From Methylophaga sp. UBA3192 (GTDB lineage: Bacteria > Pseudomonadota > Gammaproteobacteria > Nitrosococcales > Methylophagaceae), in the NCBI GenBank assembly GCA_002363955.1, contig DEXE01000008.1, positions 1 through 64,000 of the forward strand: a DNA stretch of 64,000 nt, in the 5' to 3' direction. The position numbers were made by a program, and so were the translations under genes. Positions 25,672 through 34,812 of the stretch are shown piece after piece. Position 1 is the first letter of the stretch. Each line of letters starts with the position of its first letter. Below the pieces are notes generated by a model, which worked only from the letters and a program-made list of their open reading frames with translations, was not told where the DNA came from and made no database searches.

Positions 25672-27510
25672 ATGAAAGATCAGCAATCACGCGTTAAAGA
25701 ACTTATCGCCCTTGGAAAGGAGCGCGGTTATCTCACTTACGGCGAGATCAATGACCACCTTCCAGAAGATTTGGTCGATGCGGATCAGGTCGAAGACATC
25801 GTCAGTATGTTTAGTGATCTGGGTATCATGGTTCATGAAGATGGCATGGATACCGATGAGATGGAGCGCCTTGCCGAGGCAGTTTCATCAAATGATGAAG
25901 TCTCTGATGATGAAGCGGCTGCCGTTCTGGCAAGTTCAGATGGAGAGTTTGGTCGTACTACTGACCCTGTACGCATGTACATGCGCGAAATGGGCTCTGT
26001 TGAATTATTAACCCGCGAAGGTGAAATTGTCATTGCAAAACGCATTGAAGCTGGCTTGCGCGAAAGCCTGTTAATGCTGTCCACCTATCCACCCGTTATT
26101 TCATCATTCCTTGAATTTTATGATGCTGTAGAAGCGGGCGAAATGCGACTGAATGAGCTGATTCGTGGTTTCGTGGCTCCTGACGAACTCGTTGCCGAGG
26201 ATGACGATGACGATGATGTGACCAGCAGCACAGATACTGATGACTCTGACAGTGATAGCGATGACGACGATGATGTTGATGGTGTAAGCGATGACGAAGA
26301 TGATTCTGGTGAAATTGACCCGGAAGAAGCCCGTGCCCGTTTTACCGCGTTACGCGAAGCCTACAATAATGTCCTGGTAGCCGAAGGCGATGCCATGATT
26401 GAAGCGCGTGAACAGGCCAGTAACCTGTTCATGGAATTCAAGTTAACACCAAAAACGCTGATTTTCCTGAACGATTTAATGGCAGAAACCATTGCCGAAG
26501 TACGTAAACAAGAAAAAATTATCATGGACATCGTCGTTCAGCAGGCAGGAATGAATCGCCGTGATTTCATTGATGCCTTCCAGGGTAATGAGAGCAACCT
26601 CGAATGGTCAGATAAATTTGTTCGCGCCAAAAAACATTATTCGTCCACCATTAAGAAAAATCTGGATGAAATTCTGGCGGCACAAACAAAATTGGCCGAA
26701 ATTTCAGAACAACGTGGCTTGGATATTTCAGAGATAAAAGAAATCAGCCGTCAAATGTCGATTGCTGAAGCCAAAGCGCGTCGTGCCAAGAAGGAAATGG
26801 TCGAAGCCAACTTGCGTTTAGTTATCTCTATTGCCAAAAAATACACTAACCGTGGTCTGCAATTCCTCGATTTGATTCAGGAAGGCAATATCGGTCTGAT
26901 GAAAGCAGTCGATAAATTTGAATATCAGCGTGGTTACAAATTCTCTACCTATGCAACATGGTGGATTCGTCAGGCAATTACCCGTTCTATTGCCGACCAG
27001 GCGCGTACTATTCGTATTCCGGTACACATGATTGAAACTATCAACAAACTCAATCGTGTTGCCCGTCAGATGTTGCAGGAAATGGGACGTGAGCCAACTC
27101 CTGATGAGCTGGCAGAACGCGTGGAAATGCCGGAAGACAAAGTCCGTAAAGTGCTGAAGATCTCCAAAGAACCGATTTCGATGGAAACACCAATTGGTGA
27201 TGATGAAGATTCACATCTGGGCGATTTCGTTGAAGATATCAACGTGATGTCACCAGCAGACTCCGCTATCATCGAAGGCCTCAGAGAAGCCACTCAGGGC
27301 GTTCTGAACGGTCTGACCGAGCGAGAAGCCAAAGTATTGCGTATGCGGTTTGGTATTGATATGAATACCGACCACACACTGGAAGAAGTCGGTAAACAAT
27401 TTGATGTTACCCGTGAGCGTATCCGTCAGATCGAAGCCAAGGCGTTACGTAAACTGCGTCACCCATCACGCTCGGATCAACTGAGAAGCTTCCTCGACTC
27501 AGATAGCTGA
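25672..27510 (+). CDS. rpoD: RNA polymerase primary sigma factor (sigma-70)
   Basis: 612-residue housekeeping sigma factor. Region 1.1 is at the N terminus (KELIALGKERGYLTYGEIND). Region 1.2 includes DPVRMYMREMG. An acidic non-conserved region follows, with a striking Asp/Ser-rich run at about residues 176-213. Regions 2-4 contain NLRLVISIAKKYTNRGLQFL, YATWWIRQAITRSIADQ and the region 4 helix-turn-helix TLEEVGKQFDVTRERIRQIE. The tRNA gene begins ten bases after its stop codon, so read-through into the tRNA is likely. Confidence 0.97.
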   Translation: MKDQQSRVKELIALGKERGYLTYGEINDHLPEDLVDADQVEDIVSMFSDLGIMVHEDGMDTDEMERLAEAVSSNDEVSDDEAAAVLASSDGEFGRTTDPVRMYMREMGSVELLTREGEIVIAKRIEAGLRESLLMLSTYPPVISSFLEFYDAVEAGEMRLNELIRGFVAPDELVAEDDDDDDVTSSTDTDDSDSDSDDDDDVDGVSDDEDDSGEIDPEEARARFTALREAYNNVLVAEGDAMIEAREQASNLFMEFKLTPKTLIFLNDLMAETIAEVRKQEKIIMDIVVQQAGMNRRDFIDAFQGNESNLEWSDKFVRAKKHYSSTIKKNLDEILAAQTKLAEISEQRGLDISEIKEISRQMSIAEAKARRAKKEMVEANLRLVISIAKKYTNRGLQFLDLIQEGNIGLMKAVDKFEYQRGYKFSTYATWWIRQAITRSIADQARTIRIPVHMIETINKLNRVARQMLQEMGREPTPDELAERVEMPEDKVRKVLKISKEPISMETPIGDDEDSHLGDFVEDINVMSPADSAIIEGLREATQGVLNGLTEREAKVLRMRFGIDMNTDHTLEEVGKQFDVTRERIRQIEAKALRKLRHPSRSDQLRSFLDSDS

Positions 27511-27520
27511 TTACAAAATC

Positions 27521-27642
<122 letters not shown>

Positions 27643-27650
27643 GTTTTCAT

Positions 27651-27674
27651 CCCATGTAGACACTATGTAGACAG
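27651..27674. promoter_or_regulatory. Candidate integrase arm-binding sites, left
   Basis: Two copies of TGTAGACA spaced 11 bases start to start, within a 24-base segment identical to 36568-36591. One such segment lies just inside each attachment repeat, in the same orientation, as expected for arm-type sites of a tyrosine recombinase. The identity is seen; the binding is inferred. Confidence 0.55.
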
Positions 27675-27794
27675 AAATACCATTCGGTTTGCGTAAGGTT
27701 ACTTATTTCATCAATAGTGATAATCTCCCCTCTATACAAGTTCTTAAACAATAGAAGCAAAATCTCTAGTGTTACTGGTAAGGAAAAGAGTCTT

Positions 27795-30700
27795 ATGGAC
27801 AAGATACAAAATAAAATTGGCCGAAGCGTTATCGATTACCAACCAATTACTGAGGCTGAGCCAGAACATGTGCAGACACACGAAAATATATTTAATAGTT
27901 GGATAAATAGTTCATTTAAATATTTAGTAGAAGATAAAATTACTGGACAGCTTGGTCTTAGGCCTCCACAGATAGGCGCTCTTCACGCCACATTAGGACA
28001 TTTATTCTCTGATAGAACTATGCCTGCAACCATAGTTATGCCGACAGGTACTGGGAAAACGGAAACAATATTATCAATAGTTATTGCAGGTAAGTTTGAA
28101 CGTACTTTGGTAGTTGTGCCCTCAGATGCTCTAAGAACTCAGACAGCTAAAAAATTCATAAATCTAGGTTTGTTGAGAAGTTTGGGTTTAGTTGGAGAGA
28201 CCACTCTCAATCCCAAAGTTTTATCACTTAATCAGGGGTTTGATGCTGTTCTGGGGTTACATTTTTTAAGAGATGTGAACGTCATTGTCGCTACAGCACA
28301 AGTTCTGGATCAGTTTTCTCAAAAAAATCTTCAAGAAATCGCAGGAGCTTGCTCACACTTGATTGTTGATGAGGCTCATCACATAACAGCAAAAACATGG
28401 AATAGGGTAAAAGAATGTTTTATTGAAAAGTCTGTATTGCAATTTACTGCAACACCATACAGGTCTGACAATAAACCTGTGGATGGCAAAATGATTTTCA
28501 ACTATCCCATTCAAAGGGCACAGGAAGAAGGTTATTTCAAGGAGATAGAGTTTCATCCAGTTAAAGAGTTTATTGAAGAAAATGCTGACAAAGTCATAGC
28601 AGATAAAGCTGTTGAAATTCTTAAAAATGACCTTGAGTTAGAATATACCCATATCCTCATGGCCAGAGCAGGAACAATTAAAAAAGCGAAGGAAGTATTT
28701 AAGATTTATCAAGAATATCCTGAACATAATCCGGTTCTTGTATACAGCTCAATGAAAAATAAAAAAGAAGTGCTTGAAAGTATTCTTGCAGGAGCACATC
28801 AGATAATTGTTTGCGTAGATATGTTTGGGGAAGGATTCGACCTACCTGAATTAAAAATAGCCGCTCTTCACAGTACACATAAAAGTATAAATATAACCTT
28901 ACAATTTGCTGGAAGGTTCACTCGGACAAGTGGAAAGAATTTAGGTAATGCAAAATTTATAACTAATATTGCTGATGTCAGAGTTTCTGAGGCGCTTGAA
29001 GAACTTTATAACCAAGATGCTGATTGGAACACATTAATAAGAGATATTGGAACAAGAAAAATAAGCGACGCCCAGTCTTTTCAAGATTTCAGATATCAGT
29101 TTGATGAATCCTCACTCAAGTTAGTTGATATAGGTCTGCACCCAAAAATAAGTACCGTCATATACAAAAATATCAAAGAAAGATGGTTACCTGAAAAGCT
29201 TTGCGAAGTTGTGTCAATGAGTTCAGAGATTTTGGATAGTGCCCTTAATGATAAGCGTGATGTTTTAATTATCTTAGCAAGAAGTAAAGCTCAAGTCGCA
29301 TGGACTCATTCACAGGATCTAAAAGACATTTCACTAGATCTCTATGTCTTATTTCATGACAAAGAAAAGGATTTGTTGTTTGTACATTCATCTTCAAAGG
29401 ATGGGATAACAAAAAAACTAATTAGTACAGTTGCTAAGGGAGCAACTCTGATATCAGGTGACTCGGTATTTAGAGTTTTTCATGGTTTAAAAAGGATTAA
29501 TTTTCAAAATATTGGTTTGAACAGAGATAGAAGAGAGCTCAGATACGTTATGTATAGCGGATCGGATTTGAAAGAAGCACTTTCTCAATTGGAAACTCGA
29601 AGAGCAAGGAAGTCTAATCTTTTTGCAAAAGGATTTGAGGGAGGAGCTTTAGTGACTGTTGGTTGTTCACATAAAGGGAAAGTTTGGGCGATGGAATCCA
29701 AATCTATAAATGTTTGGATTGAATGGTGTAAACGTATCGGAAAAAAAGTCTTAGATGAATCAATAAATACTAATGAAATTCTGAAAACTGCAATGCAGTC
29801 TGAAACGATAAAAACACTCCCTGCAATACCCATCATAAATATAGATTGGCCTGACACACTTCTAAGAGCTAATGAAGGACGTTTAGAAATTGTAGTTGAT
29901 GGCCTTGTTCAACCTTTTATTGAGTTTGAGTTGAGAATCCAGAGCAATCAAACATCTGGAAATTCATTAAATTTTTTCCTTACTAATGAAAATGAAGAAC
30001 TCAAGTTTTGCCAATATTTCCATAATAACGGTGAATATAAAGTCATCAATGAAAGTGCTCGATCCGTAAAAATCATTATAAAGAATATAGAAATCGATCT
30101 TGACGAGTTTTTTAATGATCATCCCCCCTCAATTTTTCTAAGTGATACATCAATAATAGAGGGAGCTTACAGGCATTTTTGTGATGAAAACTATCTTTAC
30201 CCATATGATAAAAACAAAATAGAAGTATGGGATTGGAGCGGGGTAGATATCTCAGTGGAATCACAAGGAGAGGAGAGGAGAAAAGATTCTATACAAAACT
30301 ACACTATCACTAAAATTTGGGACGATTATGATCTGATTTTTGATGATGATGATGCCGGTGAGGTTGCCGATATCGTGGCAATAAAAGATTCAAATGAAGA
30401 AATTATTATTCATTTATACCATTGTAAGTTCTGTCCAAAAAAAGATGGTGTTGCATCACCTGGCGCCAGAGTTAAAGATGCTTATGAAGTAACAGGACAA
30501 GCAATTAAAAGTGTTAGGTGGATACATTCAAATGAAAAGTTAATTGAGAGATTGCTAGATAGAGAGAAGCACCGGCTGTCAAAAGGGAAAAAATCAAGAA
30601 TAAACAAAGGTGACATGGAGCTGCTGGTCCTTTTAAGAAAAAAAGTTAGACTGCTAAAAACTAATTATGAGATAACAATCGTCCAGCCAGCATTTTCTTT

Positions 30701-30800
30701 TATAAGTTTTTCAGAAAGCATATTGTCAATTCTTGGGGCCGGCGAGACTTATATCAAGGAAACCACGGGAGTAAATTTAAATATAATTTCAAGCTCTTAA
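27795..30800 (+). CDS. SF2 helicase with candidate C-terminal PD-(D/E)xK nuclease
   Basis: 1001-residue island protein. The SF2 helicase core shows Walker A MPTGTGKT at about 82-89, DEAHH at about 192-196, TATPYR at about 218-223, a motif V region GEGFDLPELK and motif VI QFAGRFTR at about 370-377. About 480 residues of unrecognised sequence follow. Near the C terminus, Glu856 and Asp859 (GEVADIVAI) and Lys878 (YHCKF), in a beta-hairpin-like hydrophobic context, fit a variant PD-(D/E)xK nuclease site. That is an inference from pattern. A GTG 26 codons upstream is open, but the ATG with AGGAAAAGAG ahead is preferred. The SRA-HNH gene follows after 91 bases with no terminator. A type III Res-like or new helicase-nuclease defence role is likely. 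Confidence 0.8.
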   Translation: MDKIQNKIGRSVIDYQPITEAEPEHVQTHENIFNSWINSSFKYLVEDKITGQLGLRPPQIGALHATLGHLFSDRTMPATIVMPTGTGKTETILSIVIAGKFERTLVVVPSDALRTQTAKKFINLGLLRSLGLVGETTLNPKVLSLNQGFDAVLGLHFLRDVNVIVATAQVLDQFSQKNLQEIAGACSHLIVDEAHHITAKTWNRVKECFIEKSVLQFTATPYRSDNKPVDGKMIFNYPIQRAQEEGYFKEIEFHPVKEFIEENADKVIADKAVEILKNDLELEYTHILMARAGTIKKAKEVFKIYQEYPEHNPVLVYSSMKNKKEVLESILAGAHQIIVCVDMFGEGFDLPELKIAALHSTHKSINITLQFAGRFTRTSGKNLGNAKFITNIADVRVSEALEELYNQDADWNTLIRDIGTRKISDAQSFQDFRYQFDESSLKLVDIGLHPKISTVIYKNIKERWLPEKLCEVVSMSSEILDSALNDKRDVLIILARSKAQVAWTHSQDLKDISLDLYVLFHDKEKDLLFVHSSSKDGITKKLISTVAKGATLISGDSVFRVFHGLKRINFQNIGLNRDRRELRYVMYSGSDLKEALSQLETRRARKSNLFAKGFEGGALVTVGCSHKGKVWAMESKSINVWIEWCKRIGKKVLDESINTNEILKTAMQSETIKTLPAIPIINIDWPDTLLRANEGRLEIVVDGLVQPFIEFELRIQSNQTSGNSLNFFLTNENEELKFCQYFHNNGEYKVINESARSVKIIIKNIEIDLDEFFNDHPPSIFLSDTSIIEGAYRHFCDENYLYPYDKNKIEVWDWSGVDISVESQGEERRKDSIQNYTITKIWDDYDLIFDDDDAGEVADIVAIKDSNEEIIIHLYHCKFCPKKDGVASPGARVKDAYEVTGQAIKSVRWIHSNEKLIERLLDREKHRLSKGKKSRINKGDMELLVLLRKKVRLLKTNYEITIVQPAFSFISFSESILSILGAGETYIKETTGVNLNIISSS

Positions 30801-30891
30801 AATAACGCCGTTTTAAAACTTAATTATTTTAGAAAAATCTTACCACTGATCAAATTTTAAATCTAAACCCTCAAAGCTTAATGAGATAAAT

Positions 30892-31713
30892 ATGTTCATA
30901 ATTGGCAAAGAGTATCACCGTAAGTCAGAAATTCACGGAGTTTACAAAGGGCAATCTCAAGGTGGAATTTCAACGCCTAAAGAGCATAATCTAATATTCT
31001 TATTCACATCTGAGGGCGAAGAGAACGGCTACATTGATGAATACCGGCCTGATGGCACTTTTTGGTATACCGGTGAGGGGCAAGTAAGCGATATGCAAAT
31101 GAAGGGCGTTAATCTCGCCATACTTTCGCACATACAAGATAAAAAAGTCATACATGTCTTCGAATATACTAGAAAAGCGTATGTGAGATATTTAGGACAA
31201 GCAGAGTGTCTAGGCTACCACGAAGAAGCCAGACCAAATAAATTTGGCCATGATAGAAAAGCCATAATTTTTCACTTAGATATAGACTCGACTCCTTTTG
31301 AAACCCCTAGAAAAGTAGTAAATAAAAAGGAATGGTCCCCGAGTGACCTAAGAGAAAAATCTCTTAAAGAGCTCAGAGATGCAGCACTACAAAAACCATA
31401 TGAAGCGGCTAGTAAATCAGAAAAGCGGCAATCAGCATATTACCGTTCAAAAGCTTTAAAATTGTATGTCAGTAGAAGGTCAAATGGTTTGTGTGAAGGG
31501 TGTACTATGCCATCTCCTTTCCATACCAAAAAAGGTCCATATATTGAATGTCATCACCTGCATAGGCTCGCTGATGGAGGACCAGATCATCCTATTAACG
31601 TCATTGGACTCTGCCCTAATTGTCATAGGAGAGCACACCATGCGAAGGATTTTCGTGAATTTAATGATTCATTGAAAATAGTTGTTAAGAAAATCGAACA
31701 AAATATTCTCTAA
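30892..31713 (+). CDS. SRA-HNH modification-dependent restriction endonuclease (ScoMcrA-like)
   Basis: 273 residues in two parts. Residues 1-130 match the SRA domain of ScoMcrA-type type IV enzymes: YHRKSEIHGVYKGQSQGGIS, then WYTGEGQVSDMQM, then a KVIHVFEY strand. This domain reads modified cytosine in the family. The C-terminal HNH nuclease has zinc cysteines (CEGC near residue 203, CPNC at 241-244), the HH pair at 221-222, Asn235 and His245. No sulfur-binding domain precedes the SRA, so phosphorothioate recognition is not expected. It probably cuts incoming modified DNA. It lies 91 bases after the helicase gene and is likely co-transcribed with it. Confidence 0.88.
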   Translation: MFIIGKEYHRKSEIHGVYKGQSQGGISTPKEHNLIFLFTSEGEENGYIDEYRPDGTFWYTGEGQVSDMQMKGVNLAILSHIQDKKVIHVFEYTRKAYVRYLGQAECLGYHEEARPNKFGHDRKAIIFHLDIDSTPFETPRKVVNKKEWSPSDLREKSLKELRDAALQKPYEAASKSEKRQSAYYRSKALKLYVSRRSNGLCEGCTMPSPFHTKKGPYIECHHLHRLADGGPDHPINVIGLCPNCHRRAHHAKDFREFNDSLKIVVKKIEQNIL

Positions 31714-31717
31714 GATG

Positions 31718-31767
31718 ACAAAAAAAACCATCTAAACCTCCTAAATAAGTATTGATGGTTTAGATGG
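31718..31767 (-). terminator. Terminator of the DUF3987 transcript
   Basis: CCATCTAAACC pairs perfectly with GGTTTAGATGG (11 bp). On the minus strand the stem is followed by a run of eight T, so it ends the DUF3987 transcript. It lies between the convergent SRA-HNH and DUF3987 genes. Confidence 0.75.
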
Positions 31768-31781
31768 CCCGTTCGAGTCGG

Positions 31782-33347
31782 TTATAAAAATACAGGATTA
31801 ATTTTGTAATATGGTAGAGGTCGTCTGCCACCTTGCTGACTCGTTTCACGAACTTCAATCGCAATCCAGTTATTTTCTATTAATATCTGGCAAGCACCTT
31901 CAACCTCTTCTCTGTCTTTTAATCCAAACCAACCTTTGTTATATACATTTTTTGCAGTAAATGGGCTGGGTAAAGCTTTATCTTTGATCTTGCCACACAA
32001 CTTAATTGCTGCAGCTACTTCAGGCTTTTCAGCTACTGCATATATTTTTCTTGCATGAGTTTCTAAATACTCACACACATTAATAGCAAGTTCAGCTGTG
32101 GCTGATTTGATAGAGCCCTTAAACCCCTTATCGATGCAATCTATGCAATGAAATACAAGAGCTAAGGCGGGCATTAAAGAACGGTATTTTCCAAAATGCT
32201 CTTGCATTAAAGGATTATCTTCATTAGCAATTTTTTCTGTTTGTAAGCGAGTTAACCATTTGTTAAATACAGATTGTGCCTCTATATCAAAACGAAAATA
32301 CGGTCTACTTTCATCATCGTCAGCCCATGCTCCAAGGTCTCTAAAATTGATTTCAGAAAGTTTTTCAAGAATGTCCTGTACTTTATCCTTAGCTGCTTTA
32401 TAAGGTTTTCTATCGACAAGTATCCATGTTTTAGGTAATTCCGGCCATACTGCTAGCTGAAGGCGCTGTAAAAGCCCATCATTATTCCCTTGGGTTGCTT
32501 GATACAGGTATCGTTTAAGTTTGTCAGGCTGAATGCCTCCGAGTAAGCTAATACAAATATTGCTTACCTCAGTAAGTCCCCTGGAAATTTTCACGTCGGT
32601 GTAACTGCCATTTCCGTTCCAGCCTTCTAGAAAATATGCCCTTTCATCTGCATGCTCTTCGCGATCCCATCTTACAAGCAGAGCAGTTAATTCATCTCTA
32701 AAAACCAATAAACCGCGTTCATTTTGCTTCTGAATAAGGGTCATGCCCTGAATGGTGGTTTCATTTGCCTTAAATAGTCGCCTCTTAGGTGGTTCTTGAG
32801 ACTGTTTATAAATTTCAGCATAATCATGTTTTAATACAGCCATTGCATCAGCATCTACCGTACCGGTGACGCCGTTTCCCTTAGAAAGCTTCTGAATTCT
32901 TTTTTCAATATCTTTTATTTCAAATTCCCTCTGTAGTTCTTCAGCCTTATAAAAGCCTTTCTCATTTTCAAATTTTTCACCATGTTTAGCTTGTAGGTTT
33001 TCAAGCATCCGCAAGGCTTCTTGCATACTTGGTGTTTTGAGCACAACAGAAGGCTGTCCAATACATGTACCCCATAGATTTGGGATCACCTCCCAATCAT
33101 CCTCTTGTTTTGGTCTAATGCCGCAGCCGGAACCAATTACTGAACTAAAAATAACTAGGGCTGATATTGTTGAAAAATCTGCAGGTGTCTGCATTCTGTG
33201 ACTCACATCGACTAACCAATCTTTCAAAGCGTCAGGCATAAGCTCTTCCGTCATGCTCATCACGCTGGGTGTCGTGGTCACTATAGGATTAGGTTCACCC
33301 CAGTCCATATAAGGAAATTCATCTGACTTTTCTTTAAAGGAATGCAT
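31782..33347 (-). CDS. DUF3987 protein (YfjI-like)
   Basis: 521-residue protein of the DUF3987 family, common in integrative islands and phage satellites downstream of an AlpA-type gene. Family segments include a degenerate P-loop region (GQPSVVLKTPSMQEALRML, at about 91-109), RLFKANETTIQGM, LLVFRDELTALL and EGWNGNGSY. The family resembles AAA+/RecA-type proteins and is suspected of acting in island replication; the function is not established. Its start has an AGGGGG Shine-Dalgarno. Two CTTATAAG palindromes lie just upstream. Confidence 0.82.
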   Translation of the reverse strand: MHSFKEKSDEFPYMDWGEPNPIVTTTPSVMSMTEELMPDALKDWLVDVSHRMQTPADFSTISALVIFSSVIGSGCGIRPKQEDDWEVIPNLWGTCIGQPSVVLKTPSMQEALRMLENLQAKHGEKFENEKGFYKAEELQREFEIKDIEKRIQKLSKGNGVTGTVDADAMAVLKHDYAEIYKQSQEPPKRRLFKANETTIQGMTLIQKQNERGLLVFRDELTALLVRWDREEHADERAYFLEGWNGNGSYTDVKISRGLTEVSNICISLLGGIQPDKLKRYLYQATQGNNDGLLQRLQLAVWPELPKTWILVDRKPYKAAKDKVQDILEKLSEINFRDLGAWADDDESRPYFRFDIEAQSVFNKWLTRLQTEKIANEDNPLMQEHFGKYRSLMPALALVFHCIDCIDKGFKGSIKSATAELAINVCEYLETHARKIYAVAEKPEVAAAIKLCGKIKDKALPSPFTAKNVYNKGWFGLKDREEVEGACQILIENNWIAIEVRETSQQGGRRPLPYYKINPVFL

Positions 33348-33379
33348 AACAAATACCCCCTTTTAAAGAGGAATAATCC

Positions 33380-33404
33380 CTTATAAGAAAATTTTGCTTA
33401 TAAG
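33380..33404. promoter_or_regulatory. Paired CTTATAAG sites upstream of DUF3987 gene
   Basis: Two copies of the palindrome CTTATAAG, 17 bases start to start, lie 33-57 bases before the DUF3987 start codon. A third copy is at 33781, upstream of the AlpA-type gene. They are candidate operators for the AlpA-type regulator; this is inference from repetition and place. Confidence 0.4.
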
Positions 33405-33491
33405 CAACTCGAAAAAATGAGCAAAGTAGCTTGTTTATAGCTTTCTTAAACAGGCTTTCATTCATTTCATGAAGAAACATGGTCTGCACAG

Positions 33492-33698
33492 TTATTTACC
33501 TCCTTGATGAGAGGTAGATAAACGAACTTGTTGTTCAACGTAGCTTTCAAGATCGCTTTGACGATACCTAACAGCTCTACTTCCAATTTTAATAAACGGT
33601 ATTTTTGCTCCTGCCCATCTATCCCTTTCTAAGAATGCTCTACTAACACCTAAATAGTCTGCTGCTTGTTGTGAATTTAAAAGTTGTTCATTTGTCAT
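33492..33698 (-). CDS. AlpA-type excisionase/transcriptional regulator
   Basis: 68-residue MerR-like helix-turn-helix protein: LLNSQQAADYLGVSRAFLER, then PFIKIGSRAVRYRQSDLESYV, the pattern of AlpA/Xis-type regulators. Such proteins control integrase genes or help excision. GGAG lies eight bases before the ATG. The DUF3987 gene follows on the same strand after 144 bases. Confidence 0.85.
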   Translation of the reverse strand: MTNEQLLNSQQAADYLGVSRAFLERDRWAGAKIPFIKIGSRAVRYRQSDLESYVEQQVRLSTSHQGGK

Positions 33699-33780
33699 CT
33701 GGTTATCTCCGTGTGAATTAAACTGACGGAAACATCCTCAATCGAAAAACAACTAGATCCAACAGTTATTTTTCAAATCT

Positions 33781-33788
33781 CTTATAAG
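33781..33788. promoter_or_regulatory. Third CTTATAAG palindrome, upstream of alpA-type gene
   Basis: CTTATAAGGGA here is the reverse complement of TCCCTTATAAG at 33377-33387. It lies 83 bases upstream of the AlpA-type start and about 110 bases before the divergent GIY-YIG gene, so it could control either. Confidence 0.35.
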
Positions 33789-33901
33789 GGAATTATTTTT
33801 ATTTTTGGTTAATTTTTGACCATTTTGAAAATGTTTTTGCGCAAAATGGGATCTACTAGCACAATGCATAATATGCAGTAATTCGACACTAGGAAGAAAA
33901 T

Positions 33902-34789
33902 ATGGGTATTGGACGTACTATCAGAATTTATTTGGACGATGGTGCGATCACGGGGATAAAGCATGCTGAGATTGTGAATTGGACAGGACAAGCGATTTCA
34001 TCTCCTAGAACGCAAATTAAAACGCTTAGTGAGTGGCCTGAATCTAAAAAGCCTGGTGTTTATTTCTTATTCGGTGTGGACGAAGAATCAGGTAGACAGG
34101 CTGCATATATTGGAGAAGCTGAAAATGTATACGACAGGCTACAAAACCATGCGCTTAATAAAGACTTCTGGAACGAAATAGTTTTTTTCACGAGCAAAGA
34201 TGAAAATCTGACTAAGGCTCATGTGAAATACCTCGAATCAAGGTTGCTTAGTCTTGCGAAATCAGCGAATCGATATGTGCTTCAAAATGGAAACGGCCCA
34301 CAACTGCCAGTTTTACCTCGTGGTGATAGGGATTCGATGGAAGAATTTATCGGTAATTTACGAACACTGCTTGGAGTGGTTGGCCACAAAGTCCTCGAAG
34401 CTCCCGCAGGACATGAAAATGAAGCTCAGCAAGTTGTTATTCCCAAGCCTGAGCAAGATATTTTGAATTTAAAACTTAGATTGAATGTTTCTGGAATATT
34501 AGCTTTCGCAGAAATTAGTGATGAGGGAATTGTTGTCTTAAAAGGGTCGCAGTTATCCAGTAATACTAGAGAAAGTCTTGGTAATGGCTATAAAAAACTT
34601 AGAGATGAGCTAGTTTCTTCGGGAATAATTACTGAACACGGCGGAAAACTAATTTTTACTTCGAATCAACTTTTTACTAGCCCTTCACAAGCTGCGGCAG
34701 TCATTGTTGGCTATTCTATTAATGGTCGAAATCACTGGTGTGATGATTCTGGAAGAACACTCAAAAATTTAGAAGAACAAAATGTTTAG
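33902..34789 (+). CDS. GIY-YIG nuclease family protein with DUF4357 domain
   Basis: 295 residues. The N-terminal GIY-YIG domain shows GVYFLFG at 52-58, AYIGEA with YIG at 69-71, Arg79, His83 and the catalytic-type Glu112 (KYLESRLL). The C-terminal ~65 residues match DUF4357 (SSNTRESLGNGYKKLRDELV, then SPSQAAAVIVGYSINGRNHW). AGGAAGA five bases before the ATG supports the start. This pairing is widespread in bacterial islands and its biological role is unknown; restriction or DNA processing is likely. Divergent from the AlpA-type gene. Confidence 0.85.
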   Translation: MGIGRTIRIYLDDGAITGIKHAEIVNWTGQAISSPRTQIKTLSEWPESKKPGVYFLFGVDEESGRQAAYIGEAENVYDRLQNHALNKDFWNEIVFFTSKDENLTKAHVKYLESRLLSLAKSANRYVLQNGNGPQLPVLPRGDRDSMEEFIGNLRTLLGVVGHKVLEAPAGHENEAQQVVIPKPEQDILNLKLRLNVSGILAFAEISDEGIVVLKGSQLSSNTRESLGNGYKKLRDELVSSGIITEHGGKLIFTSNQLFTSPSQAAAVIVGYSINGRNHWCDDSGRTLKNLEEQNV

Positions 34790-34812
34790 GAAAGGATCTT
34801 CTAATGAAGGAT

